The notes: a model not told the origin generated them from the sequence alone. Positions 49,128-58,432 are shown, counted from the stretch's first letter. The stretch: 64,000 nucleotides of DNA from Limnohabitans sp. B9-3 (GCF_002778325.1 NZ_NESI01000002.1:62001-126000), one strand, 5' to 3'. Program-made: numbers and translations.

Positions 49128-49955
49128 ATGACCCGCAAACTCGAAGGCCAAGTGGCCCTGGTCTCAGGCTCTGGTCGCGGCATTGGCCGCGAAATCGCGC
49201 TCAAGCTCGCCAGCGAAGGCGCACGCGTTGTCATCAACGACCTCGACCAAGCCCCGGCCGAGCAGACCGTGGCCGACATCGTCGCAAGCGGTGGCCAGGC
49301 CGTGGCCTGCATTGGTAGCGTGACAGACACCGACTTTGGCGAGCGTTTTGTCCAAACCGCGCTCGACACCTTTGGCGGCATCGACATCATCGTCAACAAC
49401 GCCGGTTACACCTGGGACAACGTGCTGCAAAAGATGAGCGACGAGCAGTGGGAAGCCATGCTGGCCGTGCACCTGACCGCGCCGTTTCGCATCTTGCGTG
49501 CCGCCTCGGGCTTCATCCGAGAAGCGGCCAAGCGCGAAGCCGAAGCGGGCACGCCCAAGCACCGCAAGGTGGTCAACATCTCGTCCACGTCGGGCGTGTA
49601 CGGCAACGCTGGCCAAGCCAATTACGCAGCGGCCAAGGCCGGCATCAACGGTTTGACCAAAGCCATGGCCAAAGAGTGGGGCCGCTACAAGGTCAACGTC
49701 AACAGCGTGGCCTTTGGCCTGATCATGACGCGCCTGACGCAACCCCTGACGGCAGGCGATGCCAGTGTGGAGATTCAGGGCCGCACCATCGCAGTCGGCG
49801 TGCAGCCGGATCGCCTGAAGGCCGCCGAGTCCACCATTCCGCTGGGCCGTGGCGGCACCCCCGAAGAAGCGGCAGGCGCCGTCTACATGTTCTGCATCCC
49901 CGAGTCCAACTACGTCAGCGGCCAAGTGTTGGTCTGCGGCGGCGGCCGTCCCTGA
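49128..49955 (+). CDS. SDR-family 3-oxoacyl/3-hydroxyacyl-CoA oxidoreductase
   Basis: A 275-residue classical SDR: SGSGRGIG (about 13-20), NDLDQ acidic end of strand 2 favouring NAD or a phosphate-free site, NNAGYTWDN, and catalytic Y and K in NYAAAKAG. It probably oxidises a 3-hydroxyacyl-CoA. AAAGGA lies 7 bases before the ATG at 49128; an earlier in-frame Met at 49110 is less likely. From here to about 52.4 kb leucine codons are mainly CTG/CTC, unlike the neighbours. Confidence 0.88.
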   Translation: MTRKLEGQVALVSGSGRGIGREIALKLASEGARVVINDLDQAPAEQTVADIVASGGQAVACIGSVTDTDFGERFVQTALDTFGGIDIIVNNAGYTWDNVLQKMSDEQWEAMLAVHLTAPFRILRAASGFIREAAKREAEAGTPKHRKVVNISSTSGVYGNAGQANYAAAKAGINGLTKAMAKEWGRYKVNVNSVAFGLIMTRLTQPLTAGDASVEIQGRTIAVGVQPDRLKAAESTIPLGRGGTPEEAAGAVYMFCIPESNYVSGQVLVCGGGRP

Positions 49956-49962
49956 AGCGCGT

Positions 49963-51114
49963 ATGGACAGCATCCTCACTTTCCCCCGCAGCGTGTTCCG
50001 TGATGACCATGAGATGCTGCGCACCACCGTGCGCCGCTTTTTAGAGCGGGAATGCAAACCCCGCCAAGCCCAGTGGGACAAAGACGGCAAGGTCGATCGT
50101 GAAACCTGGCTCAAGGCTGGGCGTGAAGGCCTGCTGTGCGCCACCATGGACCCTGAGTGGGGTGGGGGTGGGGGTGACTTTGGCCACGCGGCGGTGATCG
50201 TGGAAGAGATTGGCCGCTCTGGCGTGAGCGGCTTGGGCTTTGGTCTGCATTCCGATGTGGTGGCACCCTACATTGAGCGCCTTGGCACGCCCGCACAAAA
50301 AGCCCAGTGGTTGCCCCGATGCGCCACGGGTGAAGTCATCCTCGCCATTGCCATGAGCGAACCCGGCGCGGGCAGCGACCTCAAAGCCATCCGCACCACG
50401 GCGCGCCGCGAGGGCGATGAGTACGTCATTAACGGGGCCAAGACCTTCATCTCCAACGGCCTGAACTGCGACCTGGTCGTGGTGGTGGCCAAGACCGAGC
50501 CCGAGCTGGGTGCCAAGGGTGTGTCGCTGATCCTGGTGGAGGCCGACCGCGCCGGTTTTCGCAAAGGCCGCAAGCTCGACAAAATGGGCCAGGAAGCGGC
50601 CGACACCGCCGAGCTGTTTTTTGAAGACGTGCGCGTGCCCGTCACCAACATCTTGGGCGAAGAAAACAAGGGCTTTGCCTACCTGATGCAAGAACTGGCG
50701 CAAGAGCGTTTTGTGATCGCGCTGGGTGCCGCCGCCAAGATGGAAGCCATGTTTGACGAGACCGTGCGCTACACCAAGGAGCGCGTGGTCTTTGGCAAGC
50801 CGCTGTTTGATTTTCAGAACACCCGCTTCAAGCTGGCCGAAATCAAAGTCCGCACCACCGCCGTGCGCATGATGGTGGACCAATACTTGGGTGAGCATTT
50901 GCGACGCAAGCTCACCGTGCAAGAAGGTGCCATGGCCAAGCTGTTTGCCACCGAGGAGCTGGGCAAGGCACTCGACGAGTTGCTGCAGCTCTACGGCGGC
51001 TACGGCTACATGATGGAGTACCCCATCACCCGCGCCTTTGTGGACTCACGCGTGACCCGCATTTATGGTGGCACCAGCGAGGTCATGAAAGAGTTGATCT
51101 CGCGCAGTTTGTGA
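49963..51114 (+). CDS. Acyl-CoA dehydrogenase (LCAD/FadE-like)
   Basis: A 383-residue flavoprotein dehydrogenase: AMSEPGAGSDL, INGAKTFISNG, the FAD/substrate helix ERVVFGKPL, and the end RIYGGTSEVMKELI. The usual Glu of YEGT is Gly (YGGT), as in long-chain and isovaleryl types, where the base is a Glu in an earlier helix; FDETVRYTKER offers one. It forms the 2,3 double bond of an acyl-CoA. It starts seven bases after the SDR stop. The frame is open from 49849 only by overlapping that gene. Confidence 0.9.
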   Translation: MDSILTFPRSVFRDDHEMLRTTVRRFLERECKPRQAQWDKDGKVDRETWLKAGREGLLCATMDPEWGGGGGDFGHAAVIVEEIGRSGVSGLGFGLHSDVVAPYIERLGTPAQKAQWLPRCATGEVILAIAMSEPGAGSDLKAIRTTARREGDEYVINGAKTFISNGLNCDLVVVVAKTEPELGAKGVSLILVEADRAGFRKGRKLDKMGQEAADTAELFFEDVRVPVTNILGEENKGFAYLMQELAQERFVIALGAAAKMEAMFDETVRYTKERVVFGKPLFDFQNTRFKLAEIKVRTTAVRMMVDQYLGEHLRRKLTVQEGAMAKLFATEELGKALDELLQLYGGYGYMMEYPITRAFVDSRVTRIYGGTSEVMKELISRSL

Positions 51115-51159
51115 TCACCGTTTGTGACCCCCACACCGCACCCGCCTAAAGAGCCGCTC

Positions 51160-52875
51160 ATGTCCACATCGTCGCTGCCTTATTGGCCCAAAGGCGTTCC
51201 GCGCACGCTGAACCTGCCGCAGGTACCGCTCACGCATTACGTGCAGGTCGCGGCCGAGCGCTTTCCGAACAAGCCCGCCGTGATTTTTTGCGGCAGCACG
51301 CTGAGCTATGCGGCGCTGCATGCGCGCGTGGAGGCGCTGGCCGGTTACCTCACCCAGCGCCTGGGTGTGCAGCGCGGCGACCGGGTCTTGTTGATGAGCC
51401 AAAACTGCCCGCAATACGTGGCGGCCTACTACGGCATCATGCGCGCCGGGGCGGTGGTGGTGCCGGTCAACGCCATGTGCACGCAAAGCGAAATCCGCTA
51501 CTACCTGCAAGACAGCGGTGCCCGCGTGGCCATGGTGGCGCAAGAGTTGTTGCCGCAGGTCATGCCGCTGCTGCAGCCGGGCGATGCTGATGCCTTGCAA
51601 GCCGTGCTGGTGCATGCGTATTCAGAAGGCCTGCCTGCGCAGCCCGTCAGCGACGAAGTGCCTGAAGTTGTGTTGGCCCCGCGCCAGTGGCCCGATGCCC
51701 CGGGCCTGCATGGGCTCGAAGACGCCATTGCACAGGCCTTGCCCGCGCCTGCAGAGCACCCACACAGCGACGACCTGTGTGTGCTGCCCTACACCTCGGG
51801 CACCACCGGTCACCCCAAGGGCTGCATGCACACGCACGCCACGGTGCTGGCGTCCAACATGGCTGCGCAGGTCTGGCGCAGCATGCACATGGACTCGGTG
51901 TTTTTGGCTGTCGCGCCTTTGTTCCACATGCTGGGCATGCAGGGCGGTCTCAATGTTCCGATCACGCTGGGCGCCACCGTGGTCATGCTGCCACGCTGGC
52001 ATGCGGCTTCTGCGGCGCGCTTGATCGAGCAGCACCGCGTCACGACTTGGTCTGCACCTCCCGCTATGCTGATCGACTTCTTTGCCAACCCGGCCGCTGC
52101 ACAGCGCGACCTAAGCAGCTTGTCGGCTTTGGCAGGTGGCGGCGCGGCCATGCCGGAGACGGTGGCGAACTTGCTGCAAACGCGTTTTGGCATCGCCTAC
52201 AACGAGGCCTACGGCATGACCGAGACCGCGTCTTTTTTGTTGGGCAACCCACCGGCACGCGGCAAGCGCCAATGCCTGGGCGTCATCACGCCTGGCGTGG
52301 ACGCGCGCATTGTGGACCCTGAAACTCTGCGCGAGTTGCCCGTGGGCGAGGTGGGTGAATTGGTCACGCGTGGCGCGCAACTCATGCGCGGCTATTGGCA
52401 AAACGAGCAGGCCAACCAGTCCTCATTTTTTGAACTCGATGGCCAAACGTTTTTCCGCACAGGCGACTTAGCCAGTGTGGACGAAGAGGGTTACTTCTTC
52501 ATGCGCGACCGCCTCAAGCGCATGGTCAACGTCTCAGGCTTCAAGGTCTGGCCCGCCGAGGTGGAAAACACCTTGTACGAACACCCGGCCGTGCACGAGG
52601 CCTGCGTGATTGCTGTACCCGACACCAAGCGCGGCGAAAACGTGATGGCGTTACTGGTGCTTAAACCTGAATTCACAGACCAACTCACAGAGCAAGCCGT
52701 CATCGACTGGGGGCGTGAGCGCATGGCTGTTTATAAAGCCCCGCGCATCGTGCGTTTCGTCAGCAGTTTGCCCAAGTCGAGCACTGGAAAAATTTTGTGG
52801 CGCCAGTTGCAAGAGACTGAGCGTCAGGCCATCGCCACCGCAGCCGGTGAAACGTCAACCTCTGATCCTTTGTGA
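51160..52875 (+). CDS. Acyl-CoA ligase (AMP-forming), long-chain type
   Basis: A 571-residue ANL enzyme that activates a carboxylic acid to its CoA ester. Motifs: P-loop YTSGTTGHPKG, AYGMTETASF, FRTGDLASVDEEGYFF, the hinge DRLKRMVNVSGFKVWPAEVE, and the catalytic lysine near the C-terminus in KSSTGKILWR. It is longer than the two other ligases of the region. An in-frame GTG at 51124 is possible, but the ATG at 51160 gives a natural N-terminus. Confidence 0.9.
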   Translation: MSTSSLPYWPKGVPRTLNLPQVPLTHYVQVAAERFPNKPAVIFCGSTLSYAALHARVEALAGYLTQRLGVQRGDRVLLMSQNCPQYVAAYYGIMRAGAVVVPVNAMCTQSEIRYYLQDSGARVAMVAQELLPQVMPLLQPGDADALQAVLVHAYSEGLPAQPVSDEVPEVVLAPRQWPDAPGLHGLEDAIAQALPAPAEHPHSDDLCVLPYTSGTTGHPKGCMHTHATVLASNMAAQVWRSMHMDSVFLAVAPLFHMLGMQGGLNVPITLGATVVMLPRWHAASAARLIEQHRVTTWSAPPAMLIDFFANPAAAQRDLSSLSALAGGGAAMPETVANLLQTRFGIAYNEAYGMTETASFLLGNPPARGKRQCLGVITPGVDARIVDPETLRELPVGEVGELVTRGAQLMRGYWQNEQANQSSFFELDGQTFFRTGDLASVDEEGYFFMRDRLKRMVNVSGFKVWPAEVENTLYEHPAVHEACVIAVPDTKRGENVMALLVLKPEFTDQLTEQAVIDWGRERMAVYKAPRIVRFVSSLPKSSTGKILWRQLQETERQAIATAAGETSTSDPL

Positions 52876-52886
52876 AAGTCGCAGTC

Positions 52887-53681
52887 ATGACTGATTTCAA
52901 AACCATCCAATTCAAAGTCAGCAACCAGGTCGCCACGCTGACCTTGGACAACCCTAGCAAGCGCAATGCACTCGACCCCGCCATGCGTGTGGAGGTGTCG
53001 GACGTGGTGATGCAAATTCGTCGAGACCCGAGCATTCGCGCGTTGATCTTGACGGGGGCGAACGGCCATTTTTGTGCGGGGGGTGATTTGAAAAACATCG
53101 CCACCGTGGGTCTGGACAACCAAGGCTGGCGTCAACGTTTGCAAGATTTGCATGCGTGGCTGCAAGAGTTGCTCACGCTCGATCGACCCGTCATCGCTGC
53201 GGTCGATGGTGCGGCGGCGGGCGCAGGCTTTAGCTTGGCGATGGCCGCAGATTTTGTGCTGGCCACGCCGCGGGCGCGGTTTTGCATGTCGTTTTTGAAG
53301 GTGGGCTTGGTGCCCGACTGTGGGGCTTTTTACACCTTGCCGCGCATCGTGGGCGTGCAACGTGCCAAAGAACTGATGCTGTCCGCCCGTGACGTGGAAG
53401 GCCCCGAAGCCTTGAAACTGGGCTTGGTGATGGAGCTGCATGAACCTGACGCTTTGATGGCACGCGCCCAAGCCTTGGCCGATAGTTTTGTGCACGCTTC
53501 GCCCATGGCGGTCGCTTTGATCAAGCGCACGTTTGCAGGTTGGGGTGGCGATTTGTCGACCTCGCTAGAGAACGAAGCCAATGCCCAAGCTTTGGCCATG
53601 GGCAGCCAAGAACACAAGACCGCGGTGAACCGCTTTCTCAACAAAGAGCCGCTGCCGTTCCAGTGGCCCGTCAACGAATAA
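52887..53681 (+). CDS. Enoyl-CoA hydratase/isomerase (crotonase) family protein
   Basis: A 264-residue crotonase. Oxyanion-hole blocks HFCAGGDLKNIA and DGAAAGAGFSLAMAADF are present. The first catalytic Glu of classical hydratases is absent: the equivalent segment reads SFLKVGLVPDCGAFYTLPRIVG, with an Asp as in PaaG-like isomerases and hydratases. The likely reaction is isomerisation or hydration of a CoA ester. The frame is open from a GTG at 52872 that overlaps the ligase stop; both starts are possible. Confidence 0.88.
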   Translation: MTDFKTIQFKVSNQVATLTLDNPSKRNALDPAMRVEVSDVVMQIRRDPSIRALILTGANGHFCAGGDLKNIATVGLDNQGWRQRLQDLHAWLQELLTLDRPVIAAVDGAAAGAGFSLAMAADFVLATPRARFCMSFLKVGLVPDCGAFYTLPRIVGVQRAKELMLSARDVEGPEALKLGLVMELHEPDALMARAQALADSFVHASPMAVALIKRTFAGWGGDLSTSLENEANAQALAMGSQEHKTAVNRFLNKEPLPFQWPVNE

Positions 53682-53713
53682 ACAAATCACGTTATTTCAA
53701 AAAGGAGATGAAG

Positions 53714-54649
53714 ATGAGCAACGCAGAGATGAGCCAAGCCCGCATGGTCGAAGGCAAAGTGGTGGTGGTCACCGGTGCCGGTGGCGGTATTGGCCGTGAC
53801 ATTGCCCTGGCCATGGCCCGCGAAGGCGCCAAAGTGGTGGTCAACGACATCGGCGCTTCGGTGTCCGGTGAAGGCAACGACGCGGGCCCCGCACAAGCTG
53901 TGGTGAACGAACTCAAAGCGCTGGGCGCAGAGGCCGTGGCTAATACCGACAGCGTGTCTGAAGCGGCGAGTGCGGGCCGCATCATTCAAACCGCGTTGGA
54001 CACCTTTGGCCGCGTGGATGTGGTGGTCAACAATGCCGGCATTTTGCGTGATCGTTTCTTTCACAAAATGAGCGTGGACGAGTGGGACGCCGTCATCAAG
54101 GTCCACCTCTACGGCGCTTTCCATGTCAGCCGCGCTGCGGCCACGCATTTCAAAGAGCAGGGCAGTGGCAACTACATCCACATGACGTCCACCTCGGGTT
54201 TGGTGGGCAACCTCGGCCAAGCGAACTATGCCGCAGCCAAGTTGGGCGTGGCGGCTTTGTCGAAGTCCATCGCGTTGGACATGCAAAAGTTCAACGTGCG
54301 CTCTAACTGCATTTCGCCGTTTGCTTGGAGCCGCATGATTGGTTCCATCCCCACCGAAACGCCCGAAGAGCAAGCCCGTGTGGAACGCATCAAGCAAATG
54401 ACGCCCGCCAAGATCGCGCCATTGGCCGTCGCACTGGCCAGCGACAGCTCGGCGCACGTGAATGCGCAGATCTTCGCGGTGCGTAACAACGAGATTTTTT
54501 TGATGAGCCAACCGCGCCCAGTGCGCTCGGTGCATCGCAGCGAAGGCTGGACGCCGCAAACGGTCCTCAACCACGCCATGCCAGCGCTCCAGTCAAGCTT
54601 CTTTGATCTAGAGCGTTCGGGCGATGTGTTCAGCTGGGACCCCATCTAA
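53714..54649 (+). CDS. SDR-family dehydrogenase, multifunctional-enzyme-2 type
   Basis: A 311-residue SDR longer than the classical type. TGAGGGIGRDIALAMAREGAKVVVND and the GEGNDAGPAQAVV insertion resemble the N-terminal (3R)-hydroxyacyl-CoA dehydrogenase part of peroxisomal MFE-2. Catalytic Y and K are in NYAAAKLG. MFE-2 dehydrogenases work with MaoC-type hydratases, which are present upstream. AAAGGAG lies six bases before the ATG at 53714; the ATG at 53708 is too close to the ribosome site. Confidence 0.9.
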   Translation: MSNAEMSQARMVEGKVVVVTGAGGGIGRDIALAMAREGAKVVVNDIGASVSGEGNDAGPAQAVVNELKALGAEAVANTDSVSEAASAGRIIQTALDTFGRVDVVVNNAGILRDRFFHKMSVDEWDAVIKVHLYGAFHVSRAAATHFKEQGSGNYIHMTSTSGLVGNLGQANYAAAKLGVAALSKSIALDMQKFNVRSNCISPFAWSRMIGSIPTETPEEQARVERIKQMTPAKIAPLAVALASDSSAHVNAQIFAVRNNEIFLMSQPRPVRSVHRSEGWTPQTVLNHAMPALQSSFFDLERSGDVFSWDPI

Positions 54650-54659
54650 GGAGATAACG

Positions 54660-55046
54660 ATGAGCGATAAAACCACAGGTGTCCTTGTGCAGCACCAAGC
54701 CGCATTGGCTGAAGGACGTTTTCTGATTCAAAAGTGCGACGGCTGCGGTCAACACATTTACTTTCCGCGTGAAATCTGCCCGCATTGCGGCAGCGATGCG
54801 GTGCAATTTGTCAGTCCCAGCGGACAAGGCACGGTCTACGCCGTGACCACCGTGCGCCGCAAGCCAGCCGATGGGGGTGACTACAACGTCAGCCTGATTG
54901 ACCTCGACGAAGGTCCGCGTTTGATGAGCCGCGTGGACAACGTGAAGCCCGATGACGTGAAGATTGGCCAGCGCGTGACCGCGCGTGTGGTGGTGGCCGA
55001 TGACAAAGGTGTGGTGGTGTTCGACGCCGTAGGAGGTGCAGCATGA
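54660..55046 (+). CDS. DUF35 zinc-ribbon/OB-fold protein, probable aldolase partner
   Basis: A 128-residue DUF35 protein. The rubredoxin-like zinc ribbon is CDGCGQHIYFPREICPHCG, followed by an OB fold (about 55-125: SGQGTVYAVTTVRR, DDVKIGQRV). Proteins of this type bind thiolase-superfamily partners. In steroid degradation a DUF35 domain of ChsH2 is needed to form the active Ltp2 aldolase. Its stop overlaps the start of the thiolase-like gene by 4 bases, matching that pairing. AAGGAG precedes the ATG at 54660. Confidence 0.92.
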   Translation: MSDKTTGVLVQHQAALAEGRFLIQKCDGCGQHIYFPREICPHCGSDAVQFVSPSGQGTVYAVTTVRRKPADGGDYNVSLIDLDEGPRLMSRVDNVKPDDVKIGQRVTARVVVADDKGVVVFDAVGGAA

Positions 55047-56221
55047 GTGACGGATTAAAAGCCTTGCGCGGTAGCGCAGCCATTGCGGGTGTGGCCACGT
55101 TTGGGTGTGGCGAAGCCCATGGTTTTTCCGAGATGGAGCTGCTGGCACGCTCGGCGCACGCTGCGGTGGCCGATGCAGGTTTGAAGATGAGCGACATCGA
55201 CGGTCTGTGCACCGCCAGCGTGGGCTCGACCATGTGGCCCATGCCCGTCATCGAGTACTTGGGCATTCGCCCGAGCTTCATCGACGGCACCATGGTGGGT
55301 GGCTCAAGTTTCATTGCACATCTGTTGCCTGCCATGCATGCTTTGCAATCTGGCCAGTGCAATGCGGTGTTGGTTTGTTACGGCAGCACGCAACGCACCG
55401 CAACCTTTGGTCGACGCGAGATCGCGCAGGCGCGGCGTTGGATGGATCCGCAGCCGTATGAAACGCCTTACGAACCTTTCAATCCGCCCAGTGCTTATGC
55501 CCTGGCTGCTTCGCGCCACATGCATTTGTATGGCACCACACGACGCGACTTGGCCGAAGTCGCTGTGGCAGCACGCAAGTGGGCGCAGCTCAACCCCGAA
55601 GCCTTCTCGCGCGATCCGCTGTCCATCGACGATGTGCTCAACGCGCGCATGGTGAGCGATCCGCTGTCGGTACGCGATTGTTGTTTGGTCACCGATGGCG
55701 GCGGCGCCTATGTGCTGGTGCGCGCCGACCGCGCCAAGCACTTGGCCAAGAAGCCGGTGTATGTGCTGGGTAACGGCACCGCTTGCTGGAACCGTCAGAT
55801 CTCGGCCATGCCAGACATCACCGTCACCGCGGCCAGCGAGTCAGGTCGCCAAGCCTATGCCATGGCAGGACTGAGCGCCAAAGACATGGACGTGGTGGAG
55901 CTGTACGACGCCTTCACCATCAACACCTTGTTGTTCTTGGAAGACCTGGGCTTTTGCGCCAAAGGCGAGGCTGGTTCGTTTGTGCAAAACGGCGGCATTG
56001 CACCTGGGGGCCATTTGCCCGTCAACACCAACGGCGGTGGCTTGTCGTGTGTGCATCCGGGCATGTATGGCATTTTCACGCTCATTGAAGCCGTGCGCCA
56101 GTTGCGAGGCGAGGGCGGTGAACGCCAAGTGTCGGGCGCGCACATCGCGTTGGCCCATGGCAACGGCGGCACCTTGTCGAGCCAATCAACGGCCATTTTG
56201 GGAACGGCGGATGCGCTGTGA
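55043..56221 (+). CDS. Ltp2-like thiolase-fold protein, candidate acyl-CoA retro-aldolase
   Basis: A 392-residue thiolase-superfamily protein without the thiolase cysteines. Where NxxCSSG is expected it reads DGTMVGGSSF (residues 81-90), and the C-terminal Cys position reads AHGNGG. It keeps SCVHPGMYG with H338 and Y342 and has VVELYDAFT with Y288. Ltp2, the steroid side-chain aldolase, likewise lacks the thiolase catalytic apparatus and uses tyrosines, together with a DUF35 partner. The 4-base overlap with the DUF35 gene supports a retro-aldolase that splits a 3-hydroxyacyl-CoA into a ketone or aldehyde plus a shorter acyl-CoA. Not proven. Confidence 0.85.
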   Translation: MSDGLKALRGSAAIAGVATFGCGEAHGFSEMELLARSAHAAVADAGLKMSDIDGLCTASVGSTMWPMPVIEYLGIRPSFIDGTMVGGSSFIAHLLPAMHALQSGQCNAVLVCYGSTQRTATFGRREIAQARRWMDPQPYETPYEPFNPPSAYALAASRHMHLYGTTRRDLAEVAVAARKWAQLNPEAFSRDPLSIDDVLNARMVSDPLSVRDCCLVTDGGGAYVLVRADRAKHLAKKPVYVLGNGTACWNRQISAMPDITVTAASESGRQAYAMAGLSAKDMDVVELYDAFTINTLLFLEDLGFCAKGEAGSFVQNGGIAPGGHLPVNTNGGGLSCVHPGMYGIFTLIEAVRQLRGEGGERQVSGAHIALAHGNGGTLSSQSTAILGTADAL

Positions 56222-56261
56222 CGCATCTGTTTTTTAACGTATCTATTTATAAAGAAATCCC

Positions 56262-57428
56262 ATGATTCGTGATCCCCAAACCCTGAATGCGTTGCTCGAC
56301 ACGGTGAACCGATTTGTGCGAGAACGCCTCGTGCCTGCCGAAGCCTTGGTGGCTGAGACCGACGAAATTCCCGACGACATCGTGCAAGAGATGAAAGACA
56401 TGGGCCTGTTCGGTTTGACTGTGCCGGAGTCTTATGGCGGCTTAGAGCTGACCATGGAAGAGGAAGTCATGGTCATTTTGGCGATGGGCCAAACCTCGCC
56501 GTGCTTTCGCTCGCTGTTTGGGACGACCGTTGGCATTGGGTCGCAAGGCATTTTGTTCGATGGCACGCCCGAGCAAAAAGCCAAGTATTTGCCCAAACTC
56601 GCCACCGGTGAATTGATTGCTTCGTTCGCGTTGACCGAGCCTGACGCCGGTTCAGACGCAGCCTCGCTGCGCACCACGGCCATTCGTGGCACCGATGCCG
56701 AGGGCGACCATTACATCGTCAACGGGACCAAGCGCTACATCACCAACTCACCCCATGCCGGCATCTTTACCTTGATGGCGCGTACCAACCCTGCAGACAA
56801 AGGGGCAGGTGGTGTGTCGGCTTTCATCGTCGAAGCCAACACGCCGGGCATCACGATTGGCAAGGTCGATAAAAAGATGGGCCAGCGCGGGGCGCACACG
56901 GCCGACGTGATTTTTGAAAACTGTCGCGTGCCAGCCAGCCAACTCATTGGTAACAAGGAAGGCCAGGGCTTCAAAACCGCGATGAAAGTGTTGGAGAAGG
57001 GCCGTATCCATATTGCGGCCATTTGCGTCGGCGTGGCTGAGCGCATGCAACGCGATGCGCTGAACTACGCCATCGAGCGCAAACAATTTGGCCAACCGAT
57101 TGCCGAGTTTCAACTGGTGCAAGCCATGTTGGCAGACAGCCAAGCCGAAATCTATGCGGCACGTTGCATGGTGATTGATGCGGCGCGTCGACGCGATGAT
57201 GGTCAATCCGTCGCTACCGAAGCATCGTGCTGCAAGTTATTCGCGTCCGAGATGTGTGGCCGTGTGGCGGATCGTGCGTTGCAAATATTTGGCGGTGCGG
57301 GTTACTTGAGCGAGTACGGCATCGAGCGGTTCTACCGCGATGTGCGCTTGTTCCGTTTGTACGAAGGCACCAGCCAGATTCAACAAATTGTGATTGCGCG
57401 CAACTTGGTGCGCGAAGCCACACGCTGA
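56262..57428 (+). CDS. Acyl-CoA dehydrogenase (short/medium-chain type)
   Basis: A 388-residue dehydrogenase with FALTEPDAGSDAASL, VNGTKRYITN, ERKQFGQPI, and the catalytic Glu in RLYEGTSQIQ. It differs from the other acyl-CoA dehydrogenase of the cluster, which lacks this Glu, so the two probably act on different chain types or as separate steps. It starts 40 bases after the Ltp2-like gene. Confidence 0.92.
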   Translation: MIRDPQTLNALLDTVNRFVRERLVPAEALVAETDEIPDDIVQEMKDMGLFGLTVPESYGGLELTMEEEVMVILAMGQTSPCFRSLFGTTVGIGSQGILFDGTPEQKAKYLPKLATGELIASFALTEPDAGSDAASLRTTAIRGTDAEGDHYIVNGTKRYITNSPHAGIFTLMARTNPADKGAGGVSAFIVEANTPGITIGKVDKKMGQRGAHTADVIFENCRVPASQLIGNKEGQGFKTAMKVLEKGRIHIAAICVGVAERMQRDALNYAIERKQFGQPIAEFQLVQAMLADSQAEIYAARCMVIDAARRRDDGQSVATEASCCKLFASEMCGRVADRALQIFGGAGYLSEYGIERFYRDVRLFRLYEGTSQIQQIVIARNLVREATR

Positions 57429-57457
57429 AGTTCGTTCACTACAAAGAGGAGACACCT

Positions 57458-58432
57458 ATGAAACAAATCATTGCTCGCCGAGTCTTGATGGCCGCTGCCG
57501 CGTTGAGCGCTTTCGCGGCATCAGCGCCTGTATGGGCTCAAAACTTTCCGAGTCAACCTATCAAAGTGATCGTGCCCTACCCAGCCGGTGGTGCTACAGA
57601 CGCATTGGCGCGCATGATGGCGCAGAAGTTCGGCGAGGCATGGAACACGTCTGTGGTGATCGAAAACAAACCCGGTGCAGGTGGCACCATTGGCAACAAC
57701 ATGGTGGCCAAAGCTGCGCCTGATGGCCACACCATTTTGATGACGATCACCGCCATCATTCAGCAGCCCTCACTGATGAGCTTGCCGTATGACCCGCTCA
57801 AAGACTTTGCGCCCGTGGTCCAAATTGCGAAAAGCCCCAGCATGTTTGTGGTGCCCCCAAGTTCACCTGCCAACAACTTGAAAGACTTCATCGCCTTGGT
57901 CAAAGCCAATCCAGGCAAGTACAACTTCGGCACCTATGGCGCAGGCACTTCGTCACACATTCAAGGTTCTTTGTTAAATCTCCAGGGAGGCATAGACATG
58001 GTGCATGTGCCGTTCCAAGGTGCGGCACCGTTGGTGAACAACATGGTGGGTGGTCAATTGACTTCGGCATTCATTGACTCTGCCTCTGCGCGCGCGCATT
58101 TGAAATCATTCAAAGCTCTGGCTGTCACGGGGCCTCAGCGCATGCCTGCTTTGCCCGATGTGCCGACGTTCAAAGAGTTGGGCTTTCACTCTTACGAGCC
58201 CTTGGGATGGTTTGGCATGCTCTTGCCCGCTAATACGCCTGCGGCCATCGTGGCCAAGTATTCAGACGAGGCCAACCGTATCTTGCGCATGCCCGATGTG
58301 GTGGCGCGCATCGAAGGCTTTGGCTTGGCTGTGGGAGGGGGCAAACCCGACGAGTTTGCGCAAGTTTTGAAGTCGGATGCGCAGGTCTACGCCAACATCA
58401 TCAAAGAGGCGGGCATCAAGCTTAGCCAATGA
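57458..58432 (+). CDS. Bug/TctC-type periplasmic receptor
   Basis: A 324-residue receptor with a signal peptide (about 1-28, cleaved after VWA-Q). Bug signatures FPSQPIKVIVPYPAGGATDALAR and VVIENKPGAGGTIGNNMV are followed by the VPFQGAAPLVNNMVGGQ block. It would capture a carboxylic acid for import. AGAGGAG precedes the ATG at 57458; upstream in-frame sequence overlaps the dehydrogenase gene. Confidence 0.92.
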   Translation: MKQIIARRVLMAAAALSAFAASAPVWAQNFPSQPIKVIVPYPAGGATDALARMMAQKFGEAWNTSVVIENKPGAGGTIGNNMVAKAAPDGHTILMTITAIIQQPSLMSLPYDPLKDFAPVVQIAKSPSMFVVPPSSPANNLKDFIALVKANPGKYNFGTYGAGTSSHIQGSLLNLQGGIDMVHVPFQGAAPLVNNMVGGQLTSAFIDSASARAHLKSFKALAVTGPQRMPALPDVPTFKELGFHSYEPLGWFGMLLPANTPAAIVAKYSDEANRILRMPDVVARIEGFGLAVGGGKPDEFAQVLKSDAQVYANIIKEAGIKLSQ

